From Manis javanica (taxonomy: Eukaryota; Chordata; Mammalia; Pholidota; Manidae), in assembly GCF_040802235.1 (NCBI RefSeq), contig NC_133174.1, positions 80,374,647 through 80,438,646 on the forward strand: a stretch of DNA of 64,000 bases. Direction: 5' to 3'. Both the position numbers and the translations under genes were made by a program. Shown here one piece after another: positions 1-9,945 of this stretch. Below the pieces are notes generated by a model. That model was not told where the DNA came from. It worked only from the letters and a program-made list of their open reading frames with translations, and made no database searches. The first letter of the stretch is position 1. Every line of letters begins with the position of its first letter.

Positions 1-209
1 TGGATACTAACAAAAAAGTATCTGTAGTACTGACTACAGGAAAATATGGTAAATGTTTGTGAGAACTGCTCTGCTTTTCTGACCATCTGCCATTTCCTAT
101 CCATATTTCCTGTGTAGTATTTCACACAAGCATCTTCAAAGAAACTACCTCACTCTCAAATTCTTATTTTGTAGTCCTTCATTTCAATGACATATCCTGT
201 TCAACATAA

Positions 210-727
210 TGATGCTGGTGAGACAGGGATGGTGGGTGTAGTCAGAACAGGGTGATTGCCTCCAGAAAAAGCAAGGCAAGATATTTACAGTCAGAGCAAT
301 GTAACTACATGCAAGGAAACTCCCTACCAAAACTATGTTAAACATTAAGCTCTAGAGTCATTCTTCAGTGAGATCAGTTGATACTCCCCAGATAAAGGAA
401 AGTAGCCCGTGTTTTTATTATGCTAATTGTTTGTAATCACGTGTAAAATTCACTTTAGCATGTTATAATATCTCATCAAGGACAAACATCCTAAGACTAC
501 TTTTAACAAGTCCACACCCTAAGCCCTTTATCAGTTCCTCCAAATCCTCAACTGCGTATAAATCCTCTAGACAATGCACTACCCTGGGCTCTCTCATCCC
601 CTCCTGGTATAAGCCAGGAGCTCTATTCTCCCAGGGTATCTCTAAATAAAAGCCTCTACCCCGGCTTTCCTACCTTGGTGTTTGCTAAATTCATTCTTCA
701 ACTCTGAAAACAAGAACCCCAGTATCA
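210..727 (+). repeat. LTR, sense copy of an inverted LTR pair
   Basis: This LTR reads in the + direction. It starts near TGATGCTGGTGAGACAGGG, has an AATAAA signal in 'tctctaaataaaagcc' near 645, and ends close to the palindrome centre at about 725. The same sequence recurs in reverse complement at 728-1540; both copies share the 'gagctct...atctctaaataaaagcct' block and the 'tagtcagaacagggtga' block. The structure suggests an ERV1-like LTR, but I do not recognise the family. It lacks about 260 bases that the partner has. No PBS or internal retroviral sequence adjoins it. Confidence 0.75.
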
Positions 728-1540
728 CCGGGGTTCATGTTCACAAAGCCAAAGAATGAACTTCACAAACATTCAAGGTATGAGAGCAAGGTATAGGCTT
801 TTATTTAGAGATAAAGTGAAAGGACAGAGCTCCTGGCTCATGCCAAGAGGGAACAAGAGAGTCCAGGGTGGTGCGTTGTCTGGGGGTTTTACAAGAAGTT
901 CAGGATTTTTGAGAACAGGAAAAAAAGCCTAAGGGTGTGGACTTATTAAGTGGTCTCAATATTTATAATTAACTTAACACAAGCAACTTCCTGCTCTGAT
1001 TTCCCCCTGAGATACCAGCATCTTGGTCTGGGGGCATATGAAACAGGGCCTCCTGCTCAGACCCCAAGGTGGGCTGAGGTATTGTTTGCTAAAGAGTAAA
1101 TTAAGAATTTCTGATGTGTTAACTTCTTGGGTATTAAAACGCAATCTTATCTTTAAGGTGGAATCCCTATTGCCTTTTACTGTGTTGTTTATGGCTGGGC
1201 CTGCATACTAAATTAGTTTGCCCAGTTTGCAAAATCACTTCATCAGATTTGAAGGAGTTAAGACAGCACATAGTCCTGGGCCTTTTAGCATGTTAAAGTG
1301 AATCTTACACATGATTACAAATGATTAGCATAATAAAAATGTGTGCTACTCTTCTTTATCTGTGAAATATTAACTGATCTCACTGAAGAATGACTCTAGA
1401 GCTGAATGTTTAACACAGAGTTTTAGATGGAGATTTCCTTGCATGTAGTTATGTTGCTCTGACTGCAAATATCCTGCCTTGCTTTTTCCAGAGGCCGTCA
1501 CCCTGTTCTGACTACACCCATGGTCCCTGTCTCAGTAACA
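728..1540 (-). repeat. LTR, antisense copy of the inverted LTR pair
   Basis: Reverse complement of the LTR at 210-727. On the minus strand it begins TGTTACTGAGACAGGGACCA at 1540 and runs leftwards past an AATAAA signal (tttatt near 800) to the centre at about 730. A segment of roughly 260 bases (about 985-1245) is present only in this copy. The small ORF at 1023-1211 lies inside this segment and is not a gene. The two LTRs meet with their 3' ends together, at GAACCCC (714-720), a 9-base spacer, then GGGGTTC (730-736). Confidence 0.75.
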
Positions 1541-2465
1541 TCTAGAACTAACATATCTGTTGACAGAAGAACAAGTTTCTACATTTAAGTGAAAAAAGTT
1601 CACCATGTATTAACAATAAGTGTGTGTGTGTTTATTTTACGTATGCATATACATGTATATTACATATATATAATTATGAGTATGTTCCCCTGAACTTATT
1701 CATGTTGTGACACAAAAATAAAAAAACTAAAGAATGAAAAAAATGCAAAAACGTCTTTTTTGTATTATTTTAATGATTCAAAAATATTTTTCTTTTACAA
1801 AGATGTTATCTAATAGAGAAATATGCTTTATTATTTAGGTTGCTTTGTAAATTATAATGGCTCTCATGAATGATAGTATAATTTAGAAAACCACATTGAT
1901 TCAAAGGGTAAAAGTTACTCATTGACTCTGCTTATTTTATCATGCTTCTCATTTTTCAAAATCATCTACCAATTATGCAAGACTTTTTTCTGTTTTATCT
2001 TAATGTCAGTTTTTCTTGATAATCCAAAGCTGTTTTATTTTTCTATATTTAATACTCAGGCTCAAAACCTGCCTAAATTCTTAGGAGAGTATTTATATAA
2101 TTTAGAATATTTTCCACTTTTGTAAAAAATATATAACATTGCTTTTGGAAAAGAGATAATAATACAATGTTTATAATCCATACCCTCTTTAGCAGCATGA
2201 TTTGTCTATAGAATGTGTTTCTTTCAAAAGTTAGTTACATCTTTCACTCACTAAAATGTCATTTGTATATTAATATAGAGATTCTCAAAATTTAATTCAC
2301 TAATGCCCAGAGGACTCTGAGATACTCAGGGGAACTATAAGGTCAAAAATCTCTTCATAATAATATGTCAGTTTTCCATAACAGTACATTGCATTTGTCA
2401 TTGTGTTAACAGTCACAGAAACAACTACTGGTGCTGTAGCATAAGTCAAGGTTTTAACAGCAAAC
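1541..2465. other. AT-rich DNA, nothing recognised
   Basis: No coding signal or known repeat could be recognised. It holds a short TG run near 1620 and alternating 'atgcatatacatgtatattacatatata' type sequence to about 1675. The 67-residue ORF at 1922-2125 is low-complexity hydrophobic translation of AT-rich DNA. Confidence 0.5.
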
Positions 2466-2835
2466 TGTGTGTGGGTAAAATTGCAAGATGTCCAGAATCT
2501 CTCGCCTGGCTTTAGTTCATCTCCATATCAATAAGTGTTTCCAACAGGTGGAGAGAGGTAGTCCATTTCCATATCCGTAGGCAATTACATGGGGGAGCAA
2601 GGGCAAATCTAGACCAGAGAGGTTGCGTGGAGTCCCTTTTGCAGCTGGGTCGCAGGAGACACTGATGAATAGAATTGGATGATTGCTTGAAAACAATAAA
2701 GAGGTTTCTCCCACTTTATTTCTACCTTTGCCTGATTGTGGTTTCAAATGTATTTTGCCCCTGGCTATGAAGGTGTATTCTTCCCGGAGTAACACTGCAT
2801 AAAGATGCCTTTTATTCTTCACTGCCACATAGCCA
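2466..2835 (-). repeat. Possible LTR-like repeat, unclassified
   Basis: This block is richer in GC than its surroundings. On the minus strand it contains two AATAAA-like signals ('gaagaataaaagg' and 'tagaaataaagtggg'), as a degraded LTR might. I could not match it to a named family and saw no second copy in the window. The 103-residue minus-strand ORF at 2517-2828 lies inside it, resembles no protein I know and is probably chance. Confidence 0.25.
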
Positions 2836-4919
2836 AGAAAAAGATGCCAGTTTCACTTAAGAATATTTCGGTGGAGAAGTAAAAATTATTAATTTTATTT
2901 AAATTTCAACCACTGAGTACACATCCTTTGATGAAATTCAAAGTTCACATATTCTCTTTGATGAAATGAAACATACACACAAGCACTTTTCCTTTAGGCC
3001 AAAGTACCATGGTGTCTTAAAGGAAAACACTGTGTCACTGAGTTATGAGATGGCCTTTTTTTTCGTGGAACTCCATTTTTACTGGTAAGAATGATTAAGT
3101 ATGGATATTGATACCTGGATATTTGGCCAACATTATCACATACACGAACTAAGTGGGTCTGTCACTTCAAGGCTAGTGGCTTGCCAATGAGAAATGTCAA
3201 GCTTTTGAGGGAAAATAAGAATGATGGGAAACTTGCATCTGCAAATGTGAGCTTGTATTCACCACTGTGAACAAGTTGCCAATTCATGACATGTTTGCAG
3301 ATAAATAGTTACATATTTATATTATATTTTTCAATATTTGAAAATTCTGTGTAACTCATTCACCAATGTTTTTCAATTGGCTAATTCCTGCCATTATATC
3401 TTTCCCGGGTAAAGAAAATATATTTAAAAAATAAGGTAGATGAATGCATTTTAATGTAACAAGAGTGTGAAAGGTTCACTGATATGGCCTCTGATTCCAC
3501 ATTGCAACTAATCTTTAGGAAACTACCATTTGTAGGTATTTCATATGCTTTTCAAAGAATGCCAAAATTTTATGAAAATATTAAAATTTATTTTCCTGTC
3601 TGACTACATATCTTAGTGAAGTCAGATTTCCTTCATATACCTCAACCAAAACAACATATCACAGCAAATTTACAACTAAATGCAGAAGCAAATATGAGAA
3701 GTCAGCTGTAATTTCCTTCCAGGGAAATTTTCAGAATGTAAAAAAATACCACTCTTCTCAATATTTTTTTGGAAAATAAAAATGTGTTTCCTACTGACAT
3801 GCAGTGGGTTATTTTGGGTATTTCAACTGAATTAATGTATAAATTTTTCCTTAAATTCTGTTTTAATTCCTAATAAAATAAATACTGTTAGATATAACTC
3901 ACATAAAGGAAAACTTGCTGGGATCCTAAATAATTTTTAATACTGTAAAGAAGTCTTGAGAACAAAAAGTAAGAAGATGGCTTTGTTAAAATATAAATTG
4001 TGCATTTAATATTCTTTCCATAAAATCTACTACAGAGTTAAACATTCATTTTTCATCACAGACAAGTTAGCAAATTTGGAGCACTTGTCTTTTTGTGAAA
4101 GAAAAATGTATAGGTCATCCATTAATGTTACACTCCTTTCTACTTCCTTGCCATAAGATAACCATCAAAATTATGTACTATAGATGTTTATGACAACACC
4201 CCAACTCATAATACAGTGTTGGGTGATTTTATTATGTTTTAATGGCATTGCTTTATGGAATTAATAACATTGATGATACCCTGTAGCACTTTGAAGAATT
4301 TTGGGTTCAATTTCTTTGCAATTGTATGTATGCTGATGTCTCTGTAAAAGTAGCCTGGAATCTTCTATTATTCTATTTAAAACATTTATAAAAATTTCCC
4401 ATCAAATATTGTTTTTAACTAAAGAAATCATTACTGGTGAGGACATACTTAATTAGATTTTTTTTGTTTCTTTTTTTACCAGTTCATGGAAAAGTAGTCT
4501 GTGAGCACTTCATTTAGACAAAATCCAGTAACTATCATTTGCAACACATCAGAAATATATTTACTTGCATAAAATGTGTAAAAATGTACTTAAATTACAT
4601 GATTTTTAAAGTACTTTTATCTATAGCTCATCAGTAATATTTTATATATTTCCTCCAACAGCAATTGTTTGTTGAAAAAGATGCCGTATCGTTGTAACCA
4701 CATCTTTTTCCATAAATTGTTTCAGCCATTTATACGAAGACAGAACAATTGTTTCTATTATATTTCACAGAATTTTTACCTTTTGTTCATAGAGAGACAC
4801 TTCAAAAGAAGTTTGTAGATATTTATCATATAGTTCCATTTTATAAAACATTGGATTCAGCATTCCAAACTTTAAATATAACTGAAAATATTCTAGCCAT
4901 TTATATGAATATTATAGAA
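2836..4919. other. AT-rich non-coding DNA
   Basis: About 2 kb of AT-rich sequence without recognised genes or repeats. The only small local repeat noticed is 'tttgatgaaat', twice near 2930 and 2960. Stop codons are dense in all frames. Confidence 0.5.
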
Positions 4920-4924
4920 ATTAC
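4920..4924. repeat. Target-site duplication of ERV-A, left copy (ATTAC)
   Basis: ATTAC lies directly before the TG of the 5' LTR and recurs directly after the terminal CA of the 3' LTR (10437-10441). Five bases is within the usual range for class I retroviral integration. Confidence 0.8.
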
Positions 4925-5415
4925 TGTAAGAATAGAAATAGGTTAGCATAAGCATAGCCATCTTAAAGGCCTAGAAGCCATTTTCTGAGTATGTGACTTA
5001 GAAAGAAAAACTGGAACTGGGTAAGGCCTTGAAAAACAAGTTAATCATGAGCACCGGGTGGTGGGCAGCTGTGACCCTTGGTCAGCTAACCTTGGTCAGT
5101 AAATCTTACATACCAAGCTTATCGTGCAGAACCTCCCTAACCATTGAGGAGTAGTCTTACCCTGCCCTTGCTTAACCCCAGGATATATGTCTTGCAAGAA
5201 TAATGTATAGTTATAGAAAATTGCTATGAGTTAAGTGCTTTGAAATTGCTATATAAACCCTTGGCTCTGAGTGCTCGGGGTCCTTGTTGAGACCTGCTGC
5301 ATCGGGCTGACTTGGACCCCAACTAGTTGGCTGAATAAAGACTTTGCTTGAATTTACATCTCTATGCCTGTGTAGTTTGTTCTCTGGGGAAGCCTCGGAA
5401 GCCTGCACCCTAACA
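4925..5415 (+). repeat. ERV-A 5' LTR
   Basis: Runs from TGTAAGAATAG to CCCTAACA. A TATA box (TATATAAA, about 5250-5257) and a polyadenylation signal (AATAAA, 5334-5339) define the expected U3-R-U5 order. It is followed two bases later by the PBS. It matches the 3' LTR at 490 of 491 positions by eye. Confidence 0.92.
5250..5257 (+). promoter_or_regulatory. TATA box of ERV-A 5' LTR
   Basis: TATATAAA in the LTR, about 80 bases before the AATAAA signal at 5334. This spacing suits a short R region. The same box is present in the 3' LTR near 10271. Confidence 0.7.
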
Positions 5416-5417
5416 TT

Positions 5418-5435
5418 TGGGGGCTCGTCCGGGAT
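5418..5435 (+). promoter_or_regulatory. Primer binding site, tRNA-Pro
   Basis: TGGGGGCTCGTCCGGGAT, 18 bases, is the perfect complement of the tRNA-Pro 3' end used by murine-leukaemia-type gammaretroviruses. It lies two bases after the LTR, where minus-strand synthesis would start. Confidence 0.95.
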
Positions 5436-6261
5436 ACGAGCAGCTTCCCTGAGAACAAAGGACAGCTGGAGGCAAGGTCTAATTGTCTGGACAGGGCAGT
5501 GTAATTCGAGGGTCGCCCCCTCGTGTCTGCATAAATCCATTATAAAGCGGGAGTCGCCATCCCGTGTATGGTCTCGGGTTAGTGGTCCCGAGTGAGGAAG
5601 TCTGGGCTGGTAGTCCCGGCCCCCAGGTTAGCGACCCTGGGTAAAAGCCCAGGTAACCAATCCTGGCCCTAAGGTCCGAGTGACTCGGCCTTAGGAAGGC
5701 AAATCCGATCGGCAGAAAACTGGCGCCCGAGGAGGAAAAGATCGAGCTCGTCACCCTGCGGCAGTCCGAGTGGATGCCCTTCAGGAGAATTACGAGAGTT
5801 TTTGAAGACCCTGAAAGTGGTGAGTGTGGTGCGCACCAGAGTGAGAGAAGGACCGGTCCGAACGAGTGCGATCAGATGTGGTGTGTGTGTGCTTAGTGTT
5901 ATCATTGACTGTTTTACTGTGTGTTGGTTTCAGTTTATATTTTTTTGCGCTTCTCATTTTAAGTTTCCTTGTTCTAAGGTTCTCCTGCTCTCTCCGTTCC
6001 TCCTTTCTGCCACTACATCATTCCCCGCGGGCACGGGTCGGGCAATTAAGAGCCATTAGGGCGCCCGCCGCTAGAAGACTCCCGTGACAGGATAAGGGGG
6101 TCACAGCCGCGAATCCCAGATAAATTCGCGTCCCCCGTGGAAGAAAAACTGTGCAACGACAGGCACTCGTTCACAAGCACTTACAACAGTCATTTTGTTT
6201 GAAGTGGCATCTTCATCCTTCGCCTTTGTCTCCCTCATATTCTTTTTCCTTCTTTCTCACC
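5436..6261 (+). other. ERV-A leader, GC-rich packaging-type region
   Basis: Between the PBS and the gag start is a leader richer in GC than the rest of the element. It has many short inverted and repeated motifs ('ggtcccgagtg', 'ggccctaaggtccgagtgactcggcc'). In this viral group the region holds the splice donor and the RNA packaging signal. A candidate donor is GTGGTGAGTG near 5816. The ORFs at 5344-6087 on both strands are chance frames in this GC-rich stretch. Confidence 0.6.
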
Positions 6262-6297
6262 ATGAGACAGACTCAGACGACCCCCCTAAGTGTGTAA
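6262..6297 (+). pseudogene. gag: ERV-A gag remnant: start codon and first 11 codons
   Basis: After a leader ending 'tttctcacc', ATG at 6262 opens a frame reading M-R-Q-T-Q-T-T-P-L-S-V and then TAA. This matches the conserved N-terminus of gammaretroviral Gag, which normally carries a myristoylated glycine at position 2; here position 2 is arginine. Homology to the filler of ERV-C starts at about 6285, so the viral sequence is cut within or just after these codons. No matrix, capsid or nucleocapsid sequence follows. This is the recombination or deletion junction that removed gag. Confidence 0.7.
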
Positions 6298-8770
6298 ATG
6301 AATATATCTTTCTACCTCCGGATGGTATTAATGAAATTGATTTAAAGACAAGCGCTTGTGAAAATTGGGTATTCTAAAACCTCCAGAAAACCTGATAAAA
6401 AGTGTTAAGCATTAATGCTAATTTGAGTTTGCCTGAGGCGGGCATGTCCTTGTAGTTATCAGCTGCCTAAATTTACCTGAGGTCATTTAAGTCATGTTAT
6501 CTGCTAAATCTTTTAAAAATAAAATGCTTAAAGGCTTGGCTTTGTCTAATATTCAGTAAAGGTCTTGTAAGTAATCTAGAATAGTTGTTACGAATGAGTG
6601 AACTAAATGACTGAAGCAAGTGAACCTCTTTTTAATTGTGTGTTACAGTGTGTATACCTACCTACTGCCTGAGAATCTTTGTAGAAACCTAAAACCTTTA
6701 AGTTTTGCTAAGTTAAGAAGATATACTCTATGAGAGATTGTGCTGTAAAGCTCATGGTTACAGAAATTATAAAATGTGTTCATAAATTTGTCAATCTAAA
6801 GAATGTTAGTTTAACAGTTTACAATGGCCTGCCTTCTCGGTGTTCACTGGAAATTAAAGTTTCTAATGGTTTCAAGTTTTAATTAAAACTACTTAAAGTA
6901 ATAAAACATTTCTCTATGCTAAAAAATGTATGTTTTAATAAGAAAAAGTATAAAGAATGAAAAGTCTTCTGCATGCTAAAGAATGTGTTTTGTGATAAAG
7001 AAAGTAACTTTGTTCTAAAGTACAGCTATTTGTTTAAAGAGAGAAAACACCGTGGTGCCTTTTGTTGTGGAAGACCCGCTCAGCCTGTTGCTTTGGGGGG
7101 GAGGGTCAGGATGTTTAGAGATTCGGTGAGATAAACCCAGTCAAGCCGCAGGCAAGCCCAGGCTAATTCTCACCGGCTTATGTGCTTGGGACCATAGGGC
7201 AAATGAAGAATAAATTACTATATTCTTACAGATATAGTCGTGCCTAGTGAAATTAAAGCAAGTGAGTCTTGATATCAAGTGCACAGCAAAATTAGAATCT
7301 CGTTTCTAGTTAAACAGTTTTCTTTAACTGTTAGTCTGCTCTTAATGTTGAAAGATCAAAGCAGTTTCTCATGCTTAAAGTCTCAGTGAGTTGCCAGAAT
7401 ATTAAAAAAAAAAAAAATGAAATCGTAATATTAAAAAGACGAAAAGCTAAAGTTTGTTAACAACTGTATAAGCTTTATTTGCCTTTGAAATATTTTGTTA
7501 TTGAAAACGATTGCATGGCCTGAGAAATTGAATTATTTATTCCATATATTTTTATAAGTGGAAAAATCTCTAACCAACAAATGATTAAAGTTGTTACTGA
7601 TTATTTGTTTTCTTAATTTATCCACCTAAGCAGAATGGTAACAAAGCTTTTTTTCAGCTGATTAAATGCACTTAGTTAACAAACCAAAATTTATTCTTAA
7701 AAATTAAACTAGAATCTAGACAAGATTACGTTTCTCCCAGAAAAACAAGTTTCACTGTAAAAGTTTAAATGGACAAACGTGTGACCACTTTTGAGAAAGG
7801 TTGTAATAGATTTTTTTGACAACCACCAGGTCTTCTTGTTTAATTTATATGCTGTATGTTTTAAAAAAAAAAACATGGGGGATGAAAGGAAAGGAGCGAC
7901 ACATAGCAGCAATTAACCGGAGAGTTCCGCTTTATTAGGGAAAGGTGCTAGGTTATATAGGAAGGGGCATGAATTGATTGAGGTGTCACTTCTACGGAGC
8001 TGGTGGCTGTTGGCTAGGTGCTGGGATTGGGAGGGGAGCGAGAGGTGATTGGGCTTCAAGTGGCGCCGGCGGAAACCAAGGACCCTGAAGAGAAGCCGGA
8101 AGTTTGCCATCTTACTAGTAGTAGTCCTTCAGAGGACTCTTCATATTTTTTAATGCAAATGATCTTAGAGCTTTTAATAGAATTTGCATAGCAGCTTATA
8201 TCTACTATTAAAGAGTAAAACATTCTTGAAGCTTTCAGAGAAGACCTGTAGACTTAAGCACTTTCTCTGCTTTTTTTGTATCTGGTCTTGGACACTTATG
8301 CTAAGTTCAAAAAAAAGTGCTTTTACCTCTAGTTAACTCTGATATTTTCCAGAGGGCCCCTGGAACATGTCAGAAGAATTTTTTCTCATTAGAGAAAGTA
8401 TTTGACTAATTTGGCTTATTTATCTGATATATATATATTTATTTACCAGGAAAGCACTGTCAAAGAGAATGATGCTAAACTTTGTTACTAAATGTTTTGT
8501 ATTACAGAAATATCAGAATTTCCTTATGTCAACTGTCTTACAGTAAGCTCTCATCAGATCTTTAACCATTGTCATTTGTAAGTCTTTTGTCATTTATAGT
8601 ATTATCCCTAAACTGGTAAAGAACTAGATTTCAGCAGAACAGGTATTAGTTACATAAAATTACATAAACTAAAGAAAATGATTTTGTGTCTTTTTGTTTC
8701 AAATGTTGCTGATAAAGTGTTTTAACCTTGTTCTCTTAAACTGACAACAGTTTAGTAAATGACTATCTTT
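6285..8770 (+). repeat. AT-rich non-coding filler shared with ERV-C
   Basis: AT-rich sequence with stops in all frames. The reverse complement of about 47140-48790 aligns along much of it. Matching blocks include 'agcattaatgctaattt' (near 6410), 'catgtccttgtagttatcagctgcc' (near 6445), 'cttgatatcaagt' (near 7268), 'tccagagggcccctggaacatg' (near 8350) and 'ctcatcagatctttaaccattgtcatttgtaa' (near 8551). In the best aligned block about four bases in five agree. This copy also has a GC-rich 150-base segment (about 7040-7200) and a nested LTR (7876-8117) that ERV-C lacks. I recognise no retroviral protein in it; its origin is unknown. Confidence 0.8.
7876..8117 (-). repeat. Betaretrovirus-like LTR nested in the ERV-A filler
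   Basis: About 240 bases, far richer in GC than the AT-rich filler around it. On the minus strand it shows TATATAACC followed about 20 bases later by AATAAAGCGG, the tight TATA-to-poly(A) spacing of class II (ERV-K/IAP-like) LTRs. A TAAGATGGC motif lies at its start. The corresponding part of the ERV-C filler lacks it. Boundaries are approximate and no target duplication was found. The minus-strand ORF at 7913-8110 is within it and is not a gene. Confidence 0.55.
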
Positions 8771-9818
8771 ATGAGCAGAATTGAAACTTCCTTCTCTCTA
8801 CCTGATCCCTCCAGAGTTTAAAAACTTTCAGTGACTGTTTTTGTATTCCATGGCAGTATGTTTATTTGCATGAGTTCAATAAGAATCTGCTTTCCTTGTG
8901 AGAAGACTACTTAAGAACACTGGTTATACTGCCAGGGCTTTGACTGGAATGTCATACCTGAGAGACATGTGCATGGACTCAGATGTGAACAACTTTAAGG
9001 AACTAAGATTGACTTTATAAAGCCAACAAAGCCCCTTGGAAGAACTGGCCTGGTACCTTGCTTACAGAGTTCCCAGCAGCCTTACCAGGTGAGTAAAGAA
9101 GGTCACTTCCTGGCAGGTTCAGAGACCTCGAGAAGAGAAGAATTCATCCAAATCTACAGGTACTGCAGGCAAAGCCTGATGGCAAATCTAGCTTGGCTGT
9201 CTGGCCTCAAGAGGCCTTTAAAAGTTCAATCTGAAATTCCTTACAAAAAGTTCCAGCAAAGCATATTTAAAAGAGCCTGTGTAATCAATTGCTCTTCTTG
9301 CTGCACTTGTGCAAATGATCAAGCCAGCTGTTAATTATTTTCTTAACCTGGTTACTTCTAATAAAAATGAGGGTGATTTTAGAGAAAAGTATTGTTTCAA
9401 TAACTGCAGCCTCCAGAATAGAAAATCCAACTCCAGATGTTGCTACATAACCTAATAACACAATTTGTTTTATCTTGCCTAGAAGCCACAAAACTGCAAA
9501 TAGTAATAGAAGCGCCAGCCTTCTGAAGCCCTCTCAACTGACCAGTAATAGAGACCTAGCTGCACCCTTTACTGCACCCCCTTCTCAGCACGAAGCAGCC
9601 AGAGCGGTCATCGCCCCTTTTCCCTAGCAGCAGCTAGAGTCCCTATCTGTAGAAGACAAAGACCGAGACTCACTTTATCCTCTGCAAGTAGGCAAAGAAC
9701 CTGCATTGAGAGAGTTCCTAAAACTTACACCTCCCTCTACAACAAGACAGAAGTAATCAGCACCACCCCAGCTTATTCTAACAAGTAGTAGGCCCGCCAA
9801 ACCGGAGTCACTCCATGT
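8771..9818 (+). other. ERV-A 3' internal region, not assigned
   Basis: No intact frame. A good splice-donor-like CAGGTGAGTAAAG occurs at about 9087-9099. The part from about 9500 onward (including 'cacgaagcagccagagcggtcatcgcc') has the base composition of gammaretroviral leader or 3' sequence, but I cannot translate it into a known domain. It leads into the env tail at 9819. Confidence 0.4.
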
Positions 9819-9908
9819 GTTACCTTTATCAAAGAACGCATTAGCACCGTGCAAATCATAGTGTTGAGACAGAACTATCAGAGTGTTAACCAAACAGATG
9901 ACCCCTAA
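9819..9908 (+). pseudogene. env: ERV-A env remnant: transmembrane-subunit cytoplasmic tail
   Basis: The frame ending at TAA 9906-9908 encodes about 29 residues that include F-I-K-E-R-I-S-T-V-Q and L-R-Q-N-Y. This is the pattern of the membrane-proximal cytoplasmic tail at the C-terminus of gammaretroviral Env. The stop lies 21 bases before the polypurine tract, the normal place for the env end. Surface subunit, fusion peptide, immunosuppressive domain and membrane anchor are absent. The match rests on pattern recognition of a short segment. Confidence 0.6.
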
Positions 9909-9929
9909 TTTCATGATTGAAATAGATAC

Positions 9930-9945
9930 AAGAAGAAGAGGGGAA
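9930..9945 (+). promoter_or_regulatory. Polypurine tract of ERV-A
   Basis: AAGAAGAAGAGGGGAA directly before the TG of the 3' LTR. This is the RNase H-resistant plus-strand primer of retroviral replication. Confidence 0.9.

Noticed and set aside
2517-2828. 103-codon minus ORF
   Set aside because: Inside an LTR-like, unclassified block with no recognisable protein motif and no neighbouring gene.
5418-5435. tRNA-like sequence
   Set aside because: It is only the 18-base complement of a tRNA-Pro 3' end at the retroviral primer site; there is no cloverleaf.
5344-6087. Overlapping small ORFs on both strands in the ERV-A leader
   Set aside because: They are in a non-coding leader between PBS and gag start, with no domain. 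GC-rich composition explains the open frames.
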